Positions 35,986 to 47,819 of a stretch of DNA of 64,000 bases are shown here, in pieces. Position 1 is the stretch's first letter. Each line of letters starts with the position of its first letter. Origin of the DNA: Serilophus lunatus. Taxonomy: Eukaryota; Chordata; Aves; Passeriformes; Eurylaimidae. The position numbers and the translations under genes are program-made. Below the pieces are notes generated by a model. The model had not been told where the DNA came from and did not search any database. It saw only the letters and a program-made list of their open reading frames with translations. The stretch is from the NCBI GenBank assembly GCA_013399895.1, contig VXBA01005720.1, forward strand, positions 6,068 to 70,067, given 5' to 3'.

Positions 35986-36164
35986 CCATCGGAGACCCCT
36001 GTGCCATGTCCTCTCCCTCAGCACAGCTGCAAATTGTGCTCTCCACCTCTGGGACTCTTTTCACTCCCAGGTCCTGTATTTCTTGTCCTGCCCAGGACAG
36101 CCTTCCATGCACAACCTAAAAATTGGCCATGACCTGCTCATCATCTTCTCTGAGAATTAAGGAA

Positions 36165-36352
36165 AAGATGCCTCATGGGAAGGGTTGTCCAGTGCTGGCA
36201 CAGGCTGCCCAGGGCAGTGGTGGAGTCTCCATCCCTGAAGTGTTCAAACTTGAGGGCAGGGTTTCCTGGTGAACATGTTGGTGTTGGATTGGTGGATGGA
36301 CTTGATGATCCAAGAGATCTTTTCCTACTTTAACAATTCCATGGCTCTCTGG
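36165..36352 (+). mobile_element. CR1 LINE fragment
   Basis: The piece contains GGAAGGGTTGTCCAGTGCTG, GGCTGCCCAGGGCAGTGGTG, GAGTCTCCATCCCTGAAGTG and GACTTGATGATCCAAGAGAT, then CTTTTCCTACTTTAACAATT. The AAGTGTTCAAACTTGAGGGC stretch is more diverged than the rest. Confidence 0.8.
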
Positions 36353-37177
36353 TTCTCACAGGTCACCTTTCAGGTTACACCTTTGGAGCTGTTGCTGTGA
36401 TCCTGCATCTTCTGAGGTGATGGATGGGGATAAACACCTTGAGATTAATAAATTATCCAGCTTTTTTTTTTTTCCCTGCTCCATGTACAAGCTGCACTTG
36501 GGAAGCTCCATACTCAGGAAAAAAAAAAACCAGGAGGGCAGAGAATGTTAAAGGAGAGATTCACTTCAAACCCATGGGGAAGCCTGAAGGAATCATCCTC
36601 TGCTCTCTATTTATCACCTCCTGCAAACATGGGTGTGAAAACACGAGGCTAAAATTCCATCTCTCCAGGGCAATGGGAATCTCACATGACACAGCAGGAA
36701 AAACTTGTCTAATGTGCTTTTTCTTTGGGAGCTTTCCTGCTGTCTGCTGGCAGAGCAGCTCACCAGGTGCCTTCATGGTGTTGGTTTTAATTTGTTCTCG
36801 CTTCAAATGCACAAGTGGGGAATGAGAGTTTGGAGCTGGATGAGCTTTGGGAGCCGTGTGGACCCTGGGAACAGCTGCTGGTGGTTCCTGAAGCTGCCAA
36901 AGCAGCCTGAAGAAAGATTTAACACCCAACAGGCACCTGTTTTTAGCAGTTCAGCTCCTCAGGCACATGGCACGGTGCTGCAGGGGGGCTGGCCAGAAAG
37001 AACAGATGGAATGTGTTCAGCAGGTTGCTCGAAAAGGTGGGAATGGCTGTGGGTTGAGTGGGAACACAGTGAATGGATCAGATCACCTGGTTGCTCTTGG
37101 CCTTTGTTCTGTGTCTGTTCCCAGCTCTGGCGTCTCATTCCACATTCCTCTGTCACCATTGCAGGATGCTCAGCTGT

Positions 37178-37395
37178 TCTTCAGGTTGGACAGGACAGGG
37201 AATTTCTCCCTGGAAAGGGGGCTCAGGCCTTGGCAGGGGCTGCCCAGGTTGGTTTGGAGTGCCCCATCCCTGGAGGTGTCCCAGGAAGGACTGGATGTGT
37301 CCCTCAGTGCTCTGGGCTGGGGGACAAGGTGGGATCAGGGGGGACTTGATGACCTTGGAGGACTTTTCCATTGTCAGTGATTCTGGGATTCTGCC
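37178..37395 (+). mobile_element. CR1 LINE fragment, third subfamily
   Basis: The copy reads GGTTGGACAGGACAGGGAAT, TTCTCCCTGGAAAGGGGGCT, CTCTGGGCTGGGGGACAAGG and GACTTGATGACCTTGGAGGA. It ends CTTTTCCATTGTCAGTGATT. It faces the minus-strand copy at 37560, their 3' ends about 165 bp apart. Confidence 0.85.
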
Positions 37396-37559
37396 CCTCC
37401 CTTTGTGACCATCCCTGCTCGAATTCATTGCTGGGCAGCACTGGCCCTGCTCCTGCTGGGGGGGAGCCCTGGGCTGTGAACATTCCTGGTGCTTGTTCCC
37501 TCAGCTCCCTGAGATCTGACGTGTGGCCACGTGAGGACTTCAAGGGATGGTTTGAGATG

Positions 37560-37698
37560 TTGAGAATCCCAGGATGGGTTGGGTTGGAAGGGACCTCAAA
37601 GCCCATCCAGACCCACCCCCTGCCATGGGCAGGGACACCTCCCACTGTCCCAGGGGGCTCCAACCTGGCCTTGGACACTGCCAGGGATGGGGAGTCCC
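37560..37698 (-). mobile_element. CR1 3'-end fragment
   Basis: The tail at the left reads, in plus orientation, AGAATCCCAGGATGGGTTGG and GTTGGAAGGGACCTCAAAGC. The body contains GGGACACCTCCCACTGTCCC and CTTGGACACTGCCAGGGATG, after which similarity ends at GGGGAGTCCCC. Confidence 0.84.
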
Positions 37699-38009
37699 CA
37701 AAATTGGACAATGGGAGCTGCTGTGTCCCCCCTGCAGAGACACCCCAGCCCTCCTGCCCAGCACTCCTTGTTCTCTCACCTTGATGGCCAAGCTGGGGAG
37801 ATGCTGATGCCCCCTGAGTTCAGAGGAACAGGGATGAACTTATTTTCCTTCCTTGAAGACAGGGTAATTAAATCCAGTATGTACAGATCCCTCAGAATGA
37901 CAGCCACCCACAGAGCTAAAAACAGGAAATCCATTAACTTCATTATTGAAAAAATAAAATAAAGATCCTCCCAACTGATTCCTCTGTCACTTAAAGTTGT
38001 GCATGGAAG

Positions 38010-38215
38010 GAGGGCTAATTTAACACTGCATTAACTCACTGCTATCACCCTCCTGTTACCTAAGTACTTTCTAATGACTACCCTGGAGAGCACTTGGAAG
38101 CTTTTAAAAGTTTTTATGCTAAAATATTTTTTTTCTCCTGGCGAGTTTATACTTTAAGAACAAAAGTTATCGATAACATTTTCCCAAATCTTCCAACAAC
38201 ATGGAGAACTTTTTT
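38010..38215. promoter_or_regulatory. Candidate regulatory block with TTATCGATAA palindrome
   Basis: This repeat-free, AT-rich block includes TAAGTACTTTCTAATGACTA, GCTTTTAAAAG and the 10-bp palindrome TTATCGATAA near 38167. The ATCGAT core is the type bound by ONECUT/CUT homeodomain factors. The palindrome and motif are directly visible. A regulatory role is inference. Confidence 0.27.
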
Positions 38216-39737
38216 TTTCTTCTGTTGGCTGCAGAAACGTGAAGTGAGGAGCCCAGGGCTGAGAAATGTGGAATATTTGGTGGTGGTGATGGTTGGGAGG
38301 GATGGATTTGGCAGAGTTTGGCTGTGGGGAAGCTCTTGGATTTGGGGTTTGGGGGGGCAATGGGGTTATCAGCTCTTGCCCAGGGGGATTCTGTCCCTTC
38401 TGTCCCCTAAGCCTCTGAGTTTTCAGAGCTCTGCAAAGGCTCCAGGGGCTGGTGAGACACATCCCTTTGCTCTGGGAGCTCTAAGGGCACCACCCTCAGG
38501 AGAAGCCATAAACCATGGCCTTTCCTCCTTGTCCTTTCCTCAGGGCTGTGGGAGATGATTTCTTCCCTTTTTTTAATCTCTTCTCCTTTTTCTCTCCTAG
38601 TTCAGCTGTTCTTCTGAAGTCAGCACCTCACAATTTGGGGCTTTCTTGGCTTGAATGCTTCAAAATGGATCATTCTTGTTGTTCTGCAGTGTTTTTAAGT
38701 CTTGAAGTCCCAACTTTCTGCTGGTTGAAGAGGGATGTGCAGTGCCTGGCACTTGCTGTCCCACTGATGGGAAGACTTAAATTAGTTCCACTTTAAGCCT
38801 TGCTCTGCCTGTTGATGGAGGAGATTCCCAACTGCTCTTGGGGGTTAATTATTAACAGGGTGTTCATGTTTGCAGCCTCTCATTGTGGAGACTCTTGGCC
38901 TTTCCTTTAGGGATGACCAGAAATCCTGTCCAGGGTGAGGGAATTTGGGAAACTCAACACAGACTTGAGTGTTTCTTGTACGTGCTCCTTGTGCCTCTGT
39001 TTTCACTGATCACTGCAGAGTGAAGGGCCTGGAAAAGGAGAAATGACTGGAAAAATGGGAAAAAGGGATGATGCTCATCCCCTGGGCTGCAGCAGAGAGG
39101 GAAAACCAGCACATTGCAACAGGTGCTGACTGGGAAATGGCAAAGCCAAAACCCAGTTGGAACTGGAGGTAATTTTGCTGTGGGGTTTAGTGTGACCAAT
39201 ATTTCACACTGCAGGTCACCAAGGTGTTTGTGGGCAGCTGGTAAGAGCAGGATTTTAGGTGTTTCTGTGATTTTTTTAACTTGCTGGGGGATGTGTTGGC
39301 AAAGAACTTGAGAACAACTGAGCTGTTCTGGGGGTAGTTTGGAGCTTTGCTTTCCTCTGAGGAAGTTGTTGCTGTGAATGATTGAATTTGTAATGATTTA
39401 CAGTATGAGAGTTGTAATGATTTGCAGAGTATTTTGTGTTTATAAAAAAAAACCAAGGAAGGAACAAAAACATTTATTTTCTGTGAATTGAAAGGGTGGA
39501 TTTTTTTGAGATTTATCTTTCCTAGTTGGAAAAGGTGACTAAGGTTGACCTGAGTGTTCTCCTTTAAGCAATTTGTAATTATTACAAGAAATACTGGTGT
39601 GTCTGTCTAATAATATTTCTTTGTATTGTTATATGTGTATTTTGATAGAACTGCTCTGAGTATTTTGTCATTTGATCTGTGTTTCTGTGAGTGGAGCTGA
39701 GCAGGAGGGAAGGTGATGGGCACAAAGGAATATTTAC

Positions 39738-39965
39738 AGAGTCATGGAATGTCCTGAGCTGGAAGGGACCCACAAGGTCCATCCAGTCCAACCCCTGGCC
39801 CTGCACAGACACCCCAAAATCCCACCCTGTCCAACCATTCCTTGAGCTCTGGCAGTGCCCAAACCCTGGGGGAGCCTCTTCAGTGCCCAACCACCCTCTG
39901 GGATGGAACCTTTCCCTGAGATCCCACCTAAACCTCCCTGCCACAACTCCTGGAGCATCCTGTGG
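39738..39965 (-). mobile_element. CR1 3'-end fragment, second subfamily
   Basis: In plus orientation it begins AGAGTCATGGAATGTCCTGA and GCTGGAAGGGACCCACAAGG. It continues CCCCTGGCCCTGCACAGACA and CAAACCCTGGGGGAGCCTCT, and ends CTCCTGGAGCATCCTG. It belongs with the fragment at 17806 and is the most complete copy of that type here. Confidence 0.86.
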
Positions 39966-41617
39966 AGTCAGCAGTGGAACCCAGACTGTTCCCAACAGGT
40001 GTTTTAGGGCCAGAGCTGAAATCATCTGGTGCTGAGCAGGAGGGAGGGGAGGCTCAGGGCTGGGTTGGATCCCTCCCTCTCCTTGGCTGCTGCCCTGTCT
40101 GACACACAATACCCAGAGGGAGACAGCTGCCCTGGGAGCTGGAAGATCCCTCTGTGCTGGAGGAGCATTTGTCTGGGCCATGCAAACGTGCTCCCTGGAA
40201 ATCTGATGTGTAGGTCTTTCTATACAAAGAAAACCAGTTTGCTGTCTCACCTTGTGCTGTGTTTGGAGAAGGGGAATTAATAAAAATAAAGATGGGCTTT
40301 TCCTGCCATAGCCACAGCTATTTGGGTCAGGTGATTTTTATTTTTTTTTCAGTCAGAAAAATAGATTAATTGAAAATAAGAAACTTGATTATCTTTGGAC
40401 CTGTTTTTTTTTTATCTTCTGGAGGCTTTTGGCTTTTCTCTGCCTCTCTCCCTGATCCTGTCTTGCTTCTCTCCCTGATTATCCATGTAAACAGCCAACT
40501 GGTTTGGGATGAGGAGACTTTCCTCTGTAGACATGAACAAGCTGTTCCAACTTGGCTCTTCTGGTGGTAAATTTATTGGATGGGAAATAATAAAGATAAA
40601 AATCATTATCCAGTGGTACAACCCTGTGTAATCTGTTTTACAGCAGCAACAATACCCTCTGTGGGGAGCCATCATGGGGCTGCTTTGGGCTTTTTTTGGA
40701 GGTTGTTCATGGCAAATTGACTTTTTTTAATGTGTTAAAAATGTGTTTAATGTGTTCCTGCAGCACCTGAGACCTTCCAGGGCGTGGGGTCTCTGCTGAA
40801 GGTCTTGATGGGGCCACATGGTCCAGGCTCCTCTGTCCAGCAGCACATGGACTTTGACTCCAAAGATCACTTGGCCTTGACCTACCTGTATAGAAACCCC
40901 ACATCCCACAAGAGATTATATCCTTCTACAGCAGAAAAGCACTTGAAAACCCTTGAAGGAATACAGGAAAGCTTTCCTGGGGGTTGTTTTTCCTTCCTCC
41001 CTTCCCTCTGGCACATCCTCCTCTCTCCTCCTCCTCCTCTGCCCCAGCAGACACCTCTAGAAAATGCCCAACTCTGGATTTTCAGAGCTGGTCCCAAACA
41101 TTCCAAACACGTGTGGGGCAAGTGCAGCCACCATTGGCAGTTGATTTTTTATTTCCAATTTTTTTTTTATTTTTATTTTTTTTCCCCCAAACCCCCCCAG
41201 CCCGTGGCTCCCTCTCCGGCTGCTCAGGGATAACAATGAGGTGCTTTGTGCTGCTCTGCAGCTGCTGAAATTTGACGAGATCCAAGTGAAGAAAACAGGA
41301 GCAGGTGGGTCAACAACGTGACCCTTTCGTTCCCAGCAGGATCAGTGTGAGCCCGGGATGGAGCCCAGGGCATGAGGGGGGTGTTGGTTGGTGCTCCACG
41401 AGGGTTGGAAGAGCCTTTAGGACAGAGCCCTTGGTGGGGTTTGCTGGCAGTTGGAAAAATGGGTTTCACCCCCCCAGAATTCCAGGATTGGGGGATGATG
41501 CTGTGGGTGATCAAGTGGAGGTGTTACAGGCAGGAGGTCTTTGTGGGGCTTTGATTCCCAGGTTGGCAGTGGGTGGTGGGTGTTGGGATGCTCCTGATGG
41601 CTGGTGGCTGTCCCAGG

Positions 41618-41752
41618 TTTGGCTGCTCCATCCCTGGGAGTGTCCAAGGACAGGTTGGAGCAGCCTGGGATAGTGCCCCATGGCAGGGGTGGGACTGGAT
41701 GGGATTTAAGGTCCCTTCCAACCCAAACCAGTCTGGGATTCTGTGATTCCAT
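41618..41752 (+). mobile_element. CR1 3'-end fragment
   Basis: The piece contains GGCTGCTCCATCCCTGGGAG, GGACAGGTTGGAGCAGCCTG, GGATTTAAGGTCCCTTCCAA and CCCAAACCAGTCTGGGATTC, then TGTGATTCC. It lacks the ACAGTGGGAGGTGTCCCTG stretch of related copies. Confidence 0.84.
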
Positions 41753-41949
41753 CACTGTTTCCCTGCTGAGTCCCCCCAGGTCATGGAGATGACTTCCTTC
41801 ATATCTGTGTGTTTGCAGTCCTACAAAATTCCCAAGGGTGGGAATTGCTGCAGCCTGGGGGAGTGTTTGGGGTGTGATCCCAGTGTATTTGGTGGAGATG
41901 GAGGATGGGGCTGTGCTGGGCTCCTTTCCCTGGCACTGCCACATCTCAT

Positions 41950-42058
41950 TGTAGAGCCCTGGGATGCTTTTCATTGGAAGGGACCTCAAAGGTCCTCACA
42001 TTCCACCCCCTGCCATGGACAGGGACGCCTTCCACTTCATCACCTCCATCAGCACTTC
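41950..42058 (-). mobile_element. CR1 3'-end fragment, diverged
   Basis: In plus orientation it reads GGATGCTTTTCATTGGAAGG, GACCTCAAAGGTCCTCACAT and CCCCTGCCATGGACAGGGAC, then degrades. The copy lies tail-to-tail with the element at 41618, about 200 bp apart. Confidence 0.74.
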
Positions 42059-42609
42059 CCACTGGATGGGAGGAGGGGGAGAATAGGCAGAAAAGTGCTG
42101 TTATCACTTTGCAGTGGGGTCAAAGAAGAGCCAGTTGTTCCTCAGGTCTCCCCTGCCCAGCTGTGATGATGGTTGGTTCTGTGTAGGAATTGGTGTGTTT
42201 GGGCTTGGTGAACCCCCTGCAATGGTTTGCAGAGGTGGCAACACTCAAACTTCAGCAGAGACACATCTACAGCCTCGGAAATATCTAAGATTCAAGGGAT
42301 TGAGGCTTGTAAGGGCAGGTGGGAGCAATGTTTGGGAGTCAGTGGTGAGGAACAAGAGGTTTCTGGTGATGGATCTTGTAATCAGTTCCAATATCAAATT
42401 CCAATGGATGGGAGAGGAAGCAGAGCTCCCCTTTTGGATGTTGAGCTGTGGATACACTTGTGCTGTTGAACATGTTCACATCCTTGGAGGTCATCCTGAT
42501 TTAGGTGTAATTTTTAGGAGAACCTGTGACAGGTGGAGCGTGTTGGATAATCCCACCATTGCTGATGGAGTAGCATCCAAAGGACTTTGTTTGCACAAGA
42601 TGAGAATTA

Positions 42610-42660
42610 AAATGGACTTGTTGATGGTCTTGCAGGTCTTTTCCAACCTTAGTGATTCTC
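42610..42660 (+). mobile_element. CR1 3'-tail fragment, short
   Basis: Only about 50 bp resemble a CR1 end: GGACTTGTTGATGGTCTTGC, then AGGTCTTTTCCAACCTTAGT and GATTCTC. It is too short to assign to a subfamily. Confidence 0.62.
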
Positions 42661-44740
42661 TAGGAATGACAGGTTATGGTCAGGATGAATCCATGCTAAA
42701 TGGGGAAGGGGAGAACTGCTGCTGGGCAGGGAGCTGGAGAGAAGATGGGGATGGAGGCTGGAGAGGAGCTTCCACTGCCAAGGTCAGGATGTGTGAGTGT
42801 TGGGAGTGGAAAACTCATCCACAGGACCACACTGGCAGGAAGAGGGTTGTTACCAAACCAGAGCCTCTCTGGGCAGGTTTTAGCAGGACCTTGCTGCGGT
42901 GCAGCTCCACATTCCAGCCTGCCATGGACAGGCAGGATTTAGCCCCAGGCCCAGGAGCTTTAGGCACAGCCCTGTGCCCGTGGCTTGTCCTTGACTGCAC
43001 TTGCAGTTCAGCCTGGCCTGGGGCTGGCTGAGCCTGGCAGGAGGTTGGTCCCAGCTGGCAGCTCCTGGCACGGCTCACGTCGGATGATGCCCGGCGTTGC
43101 TGGTGCCAGGATTCCAACTTGTCCCTTTGGAACAAGGAGCACAGGTGCAGGGCTGAGCCCCTGATCCAGGGATTCTGGGAGCATCCTCCCCTAACCCATG
43201 GAAACCTCGGGGATTGGGATCACGAGATCCTTTGTGCTCCCTCCTTCCACACACACCAACACCTGCCTGGGAATGGGGGGTAAAAATAAAGTAGGAAAAG
43301 GTGCTGGGGAGTGGGGAGAGGTGATGCTGCTCCCCAAGGGATGTGCAGGGATGCAGATCCTCCTCCAACATCCATCCTATACAGTGATTAACATATGAAA
43401 ACAGGGATAACAGTGGGATTCTTGTGCAGGCAGAAATGAAGGAGATGGACGACCCTTTTGGTGCCAGGCAGCCCCAGAGCTGCTCTTTGCAGCAGGGTTT
43501 GGGCACAATTAACCTCTCACATTTGGAATTAGCTGGGCCTTTCCTGGTGCAGCTGCTTTTAGTACAATATTCCTCACTTCTCCTCTCAGTTCAGGCAGTT
43601 GGGATGTGTGTTCTGGAAACCATAGAGGGAGAGCAGGGAGTTTTTAATGCCTGTGTGATGTATCAGAATCTGAGGGGGGAAAAAAAAAATCCATTTTGAT
43701 TTAAAGGACTCTGTGCACATTAAGATTAAAAAGGAGGTTTCCTGACTGCTGCTGAAAATATTTTAAAGCAAATTCAATGGAGTTTTACTTGTGTGACAAC
43801 ATCAAATCCTGGGTTTGAAAAATCTCCTGTGGAGGATGAGGTGGCTCGGAGTGAAGCTGGAAGGAATGGATGGGTTTGGAATGTGTTTTCCTGCTTGTTT
43901 GGGCTGGTGGAGGGAGTTGTTATGGGTCAAACTAGTGAAGGGCCTGGAGAATCCTTGGGAAGGAGTGTGAGCCATGGACACTGCCTGGTTTAATTTATGT
44001 GGGCATCTAGATGGGAATGGCAGTGCCTTAAATGGCTCCAGTTCAGGAATGGTCCTCACCAAGGTGCCATTTAATGATTTCAGAGTATAATTGCATCACA
44101 CAGAAATACTCAAGAATAAGAATAATTGGAGGTGGGACAGAGCTGGAGTCATTTGGGTTTTATAGCAATGCATTCATTCAGGATGTAGTGGAGGTTGGAC
44201 TTGACCTGCCCCAGCAGAACTGTGTGTTCTGCCTCTCCCAGGATAATCAAGCCAATGTTGACACTCTGGGCTGGAAGAAGAAAATGCAAAATGCAGATTT
44301 GCAGGAATTAGGTGGAGTCTGCCTTCCCCAAAGTGTCCAGTCTTGCAGGGAACAGGTTCATGTGTGACCCCAGGGCTCTGCTTTGACCTCAGCTCTGCTG
44401 GGGTTCAGTTTTGTTAAATCCAGCAATGGGTGAAACCGCCCCAATGGGCAATTTGCACTGTTACCATGAAGAGTTTTCTTTTGAGAAAACATTCAGAGCT
44501 TCTCGTTGCACTTAATGTTGGTGATAAATGAGACTTGGTGAGATCTTAGTCATTGTCTTTGGAAGGTAAAACTGCCCTGTTTTGGCACAAATCCAGCACA
44601 GTCATGACTGGAGGAATCAGTGGCACTGCTGGGTTGTTGGCCTGACTCACCTTCCCAGTTTCCAGGGCACTTAAATCACATTTTTCTTTGCTTCATAGAA
44701 ATTACTAATTTTTCTCTTTCTTCACACTGCATGAAATACC

Positions 44741-44879
44741 CATTTTATTTTTTTTATTTTATTTTATTTTATTTTAATTTTATTTTATTTTATTTTATTT
44801 TATTTTATTTTATTTTATTTTATTTTATTTTATTTTATTTTATTTTATTTTATTTTATTTTATTTTATTTTATTTTTTT
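44741..44879. repeat. (TTTTA)n pentanucleotide microsatellite
   Basis: About 139 bp of TTTTA units carry one T-run at the left edge and one TTTTAATTTTA interruption. The right 110 bp are essentially perfect. The tract ends 260 bp before LMF1 exon 4. Because 15 nt give five codons per three units, it makes a spurious open frame rich in Phe, Tyr, Ile and Leu, which is not a gene. Confidence 0.97.
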
Positions 44880-45139
44880 GCACTTTGGGGAAGAACAACC
44901 CAACCCAATGCTCATCATTCAGTCTGTGGCTTCAAACACCTACACCCCCTCAGTGTGTGATGCATGAGGACAATTGGGACCCAATTTCCCCTCAATTAAG
45001 ATTAAAAAGCATTAAAAGTGGTTTGTTTTTTGTTTGGTTGGGGTTTTTTTTTGGTTCTCCAATGTTTAAAATTAGTGAAAGAGTAACTTGCAGCACCGTA
45101 ACTATTTTGTTTTTCCTTTCTCACATGTTGGCACTGGAG

Positions 45140-45288
45140 GATGGGAATCACAGCTCCTGGAAACAGGATTCCTGGGAATATTCCTGTGCCCTCTCTGGAC
45201 CTTGTCCTGCCTTCCCCAGCACACTCCTCCTTCCAGAATTGTCATCTGGGCATTCCGGTGGCTCATCTTCAGGATCATGCTTGGAGCA
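45140..45288 (+). CDS. LMF1: LMF1 exon 4 (partial coding sequence)
   Basis: The 149-nt exon starts with two bases (GA) that finish the Gly codon opened by the microexon. It then encodes 49 residues from WESQLLETGFLGIFLCPLW to FRIMLGA and ends on a codon boundary. Residues 1-7 (WESQLLE) and the Pro-Leu-Trp at 17-19 are strongly LMF1-like. Residues 10-18 are hydrophobic. Residues 32-45, RIVIWAFRWLIFRI, are a second hydrophobic stretch with interspersed Arg, typical of the family's membrane-associated region. The acceptor is a pyrimidine tract ending GAG, weaker than the CAG or TAG of the other exons. A GTAAC branch-site match lies about 40 nt upstream, with no competing AG between. The donor is GCA|GTGAGT. 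Confidence 0.96.
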
Positions 45289-46004
45289 GTGAGTGGGATT
45301 TCTTGCTTTTTCTTCTTGGTGGTGACAGCACAAACCCTGCCCCTGATCCATCAGAATCCTTTGGGGTTGGGAATTTTCCTGGCTACTAGAAAAGTGTAGC
45401 AGGAGGTGCTTCACAGGATCCTTCCACTCACTGTTAAGAGTTTGTTTCAAGGACAAAATAGGAGCAAGAATATCTGTGGTGGTGTGTTGGTGCTGCCCTT
45501 GGGGATGAAAGTGAAGTGGGAGCCTTGGGCATTGTGGCTTTTTTGATAAGATTGTTGGGAATCCGGTGGGTAATTCCCAGGAAACAGCAGCTTTTCACCC
45601 AGAGTTATTTTTCCTTTGTGTCAGCTTGGCTGAAATGTCATTTCTCTGCTCGTGGTTTCAAACAGAACAATTGCTGTGTTGCTGTCCCAGTGCCAGTGGA
45701 AATTCCCAAGGAGCTTGTAAGAGAATCCATCAGGAACTGCCACATCTTTGTTCAAATACAGGTGTTGTCCTCTCACCTCCATCAGCTTGGACCTTTCAAA
45801 ATATCCCAGAACTTTGAGGATCATCCTGTAAGAGGAGTGGTTGGGGGCAGGTGTTGGGTTTTTTAGGAACCTCATGGTGGATTTATTTTTTAGGGCATTT
45901 CTCACCAGTGGAATCTTCCCAAATGTCATCCCCAATGGATGGAGGCTGGATCCTTGTGGGTCTTGATGCTTCTGAGATACTTCTTTGTGTTCAAGGAATG
46001 ACTG

Positions 46005-46196
46005 GATGTGAATTTCTCCATGGAAAGGGTGGTCAGGCCTTGGAAGGGGCTGCCCAGGGAGGTTTGGAGCCCCTATCCCTGGAGGTGTCCAAGGAATGAT
46101 GGACAGTGCTCTGGGCTGGGGGACAAGGTGGGATCAGGCACAGCTTGGACTCAGTGACCTTGGAGGGCTTTTCCAGCCTCAGTGGTTGTGGGATTC
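46005..46196 (+). mobile_element. CR1 LINE fragment, third subfamily
   Basis: The copy has GAATTTCTCCATGGAAAGGG, GGTCAGGCCTTGGAAGGGGC, CTGGGCTGGGGGACAAGGTG and GATCAGGCACAGCTTGGACT. It ends GAGGGCTTTTCCAGCCTCAG. A deletion joins AAGGAATGATGGACAG to TGCTCTGGG, dropping the TGTGTCCCTCAG of its relatives. Confidence 0.86.
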
Positions 46197-47154
46197 TCAG
46201 TTGTGATGCTGACTGATGCTCCATGACACTACATTGAGGGAAGCACAGCCCATTTCCTTAAGAAAATTCTGTGATTACCAAGTTTGCCTCCTGAGCTTCA
46301 TTCCTGCTAAAGTGTGATGTATATTCTGAATTATGGGACAGGCTGGATATAAAGGGCAACCCTGCTGCCCAAACATGTTTGTCACTGTTCTCTCTGTGCT
46401 GCTTCTGGGCTTTATCTGGAGAGCAATAACTCTCCCCTGATTTTTTAGGAGAGCCTCTGCAGGAGAGACAGCTCCTGTCACATCCCTGCAGGTCTGGGGG
46501 CTGCTATATCAGGAACAGGAGGAAAACATGGAAAGGTCATTAAATGGGGATCTACCCAGGCACGTGGGAGTGAGTGATGGATGGGATCTCTAATGTTTTG
46601 GGGCCCAAACACATGTCCTTCCCCTCCTGGGCTGGGAGAACGGTGCTCACAGGCAGTGGAAGCCTGGAAGTGAAGGATCCTCCTGGAGCTGCTGCTCCCA
46701 GGGCAGCTTTGGTTTCCCCCTGGTCTGGGCAGGAGCTGAAGCATTTGCACAAGTGGGAGCTGAAGGCAGTTTCTCCCAGGGGAGGGATTGGCAATGATTG
46801 TATTTTACATGGGAAGTTCAGCTTTCCCCCGTGGTTCTCCGAGGACTCTCCTGGCTGGTTGGAGTGAGGTTTTTCTTGGAAAATCCTCCAAGAAAATGGC
46901 ATTCCCTGGGGGCAGCTGGGTTTTCTCACCTTGTGCTGGGTGGTAGGTGAGCAGTGCTGTGTTTGAAACACACCTCAGGTGGGCAGGGTGGTCTCTCTTC
47001 TGCAGGGAAGGCTCCAGGTTCTCCTGGTCCTGTGCCATGAACAGGACACGGGGCTGATGTCACTTGGCAGCTTCTCTTTTCTCTGTTCAGTGGATCATAT
47101 TTGGGCTTTTTTTTCCATATGGGGTTCCAGCAGCCACACACTTTGCATTGACCA

Positions 47155-47238
47155 AACCTGGTCTGGTGGAAGGTGTTGGAGGAAGAGTTGGAACAAGATG
47201 ATCTTTAAGGTCTCTTCCATCCCAACCATTCTGTGATC
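47155..47238 (+). mobile_element. CR1 3'-tail fragment
   Basis: The tail portion reads GATGATCTTTAAGGTCTCTT, CCATCCCAACCATTCTGTGA and TCAGG. The preceding GGTGGAAGGTGTTGGAGGAA is only loosely CR1-like, so the 5' limit is uncertain. Confidence 0.78.
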
Positions 47239-47819
47239 AGGGAGTTTTGCTGTCTCATGGCTAATCCTTCCCCAGAAGGTCTTGCTTTGTTGTCCATGTC
47301 TTCCCTGGGGCTGGCTGGGCTTGTCTGGGGTTTGTGGAGCACAGGGGAAGTGGGATAATCCAGGCTGTGTGTTGTGGGAGATGAGGAGCACAGGCAGACA
47401 CTGCTGCTGGGGTTTGATTGGCAGCAAGTGCTGGGCTGAGCTCAAATATTGCTGACTTTTTAAGAGGTGTAATTATGTGATTCAATCTATATGTTTGATG
47501 TTCCCACTAATCCATTAGCGAGGGATGTAAAGATGGAGCTGCTCAGGAACAAGCAGAGGCAACAGAACAGCAGCTCTTTGTGTGAGGCAGCAGCTTGTTG
47601 GGAAATAAGGGATGCAAACAGACATTTGTGGGGCTGATTTTGCCTCAGGAGAGCTCAGTGCCTTGGTGTCTCCATTGTTTTCCTTGTGACTCTCTGTCAC
47701 TCAGATTTCTTGAAGCTTGGAAGGTGCAAAGTGATGGTTTGTGTTCCCTCCAGAATCACCAGGTGGGGAAGCAAAGGTGTGTGCTCTGAATTCTGCCATA
47801 TCCCAAGGGAGAGGATGGG

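Larger units (their letters stand above)
15419..45139 (+). other. LMF1: LMF1 intron 3 (29,721 bp)
   Basis: This is the longest intron in the window, between the microexon and exon 4. It carries most of the CR1 copies, A-rich runs at 16809, 21050-21062 and 25303, a T12 run at 36462-36473 and a (TTTTA)n tract at 44.7 kb near its end. Unique segments that may be conserved regulatory DNA are listed separately. The stretches at 12-16 bp-scale resolution that I could read around 27-29 kb and 42.7-44.7 kb show nothing I recognise. No internal exon with LMF1 similarity is visible. Confidence 0.85.

Noticed and set aside
42114..43031. 305-residue open frame on the + strand
   Set aside because: It includes a CR1 tail at 42610-42660 and shows no family motif, no repeats and no hydrophobic segment pattern. 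I saw no supporting splice or promoter context.
44620..44967. Open frame encoding repeated Phe-Tyr-Phe-Ile-Leu
   Set aside because: It is a translation of the (TTTTA)n tract, whose unit contains no stop in this frame.
45088..45139. Exon 4 starting at the upstream CAG (45091-45093)
   Set aside because: It would add a non-LMF1 peptide (His-Arg-Asn-Tyr-Phe and so on), and the frame would not take the microexon. The segment is the pyrimidine tract of the real acceptor.
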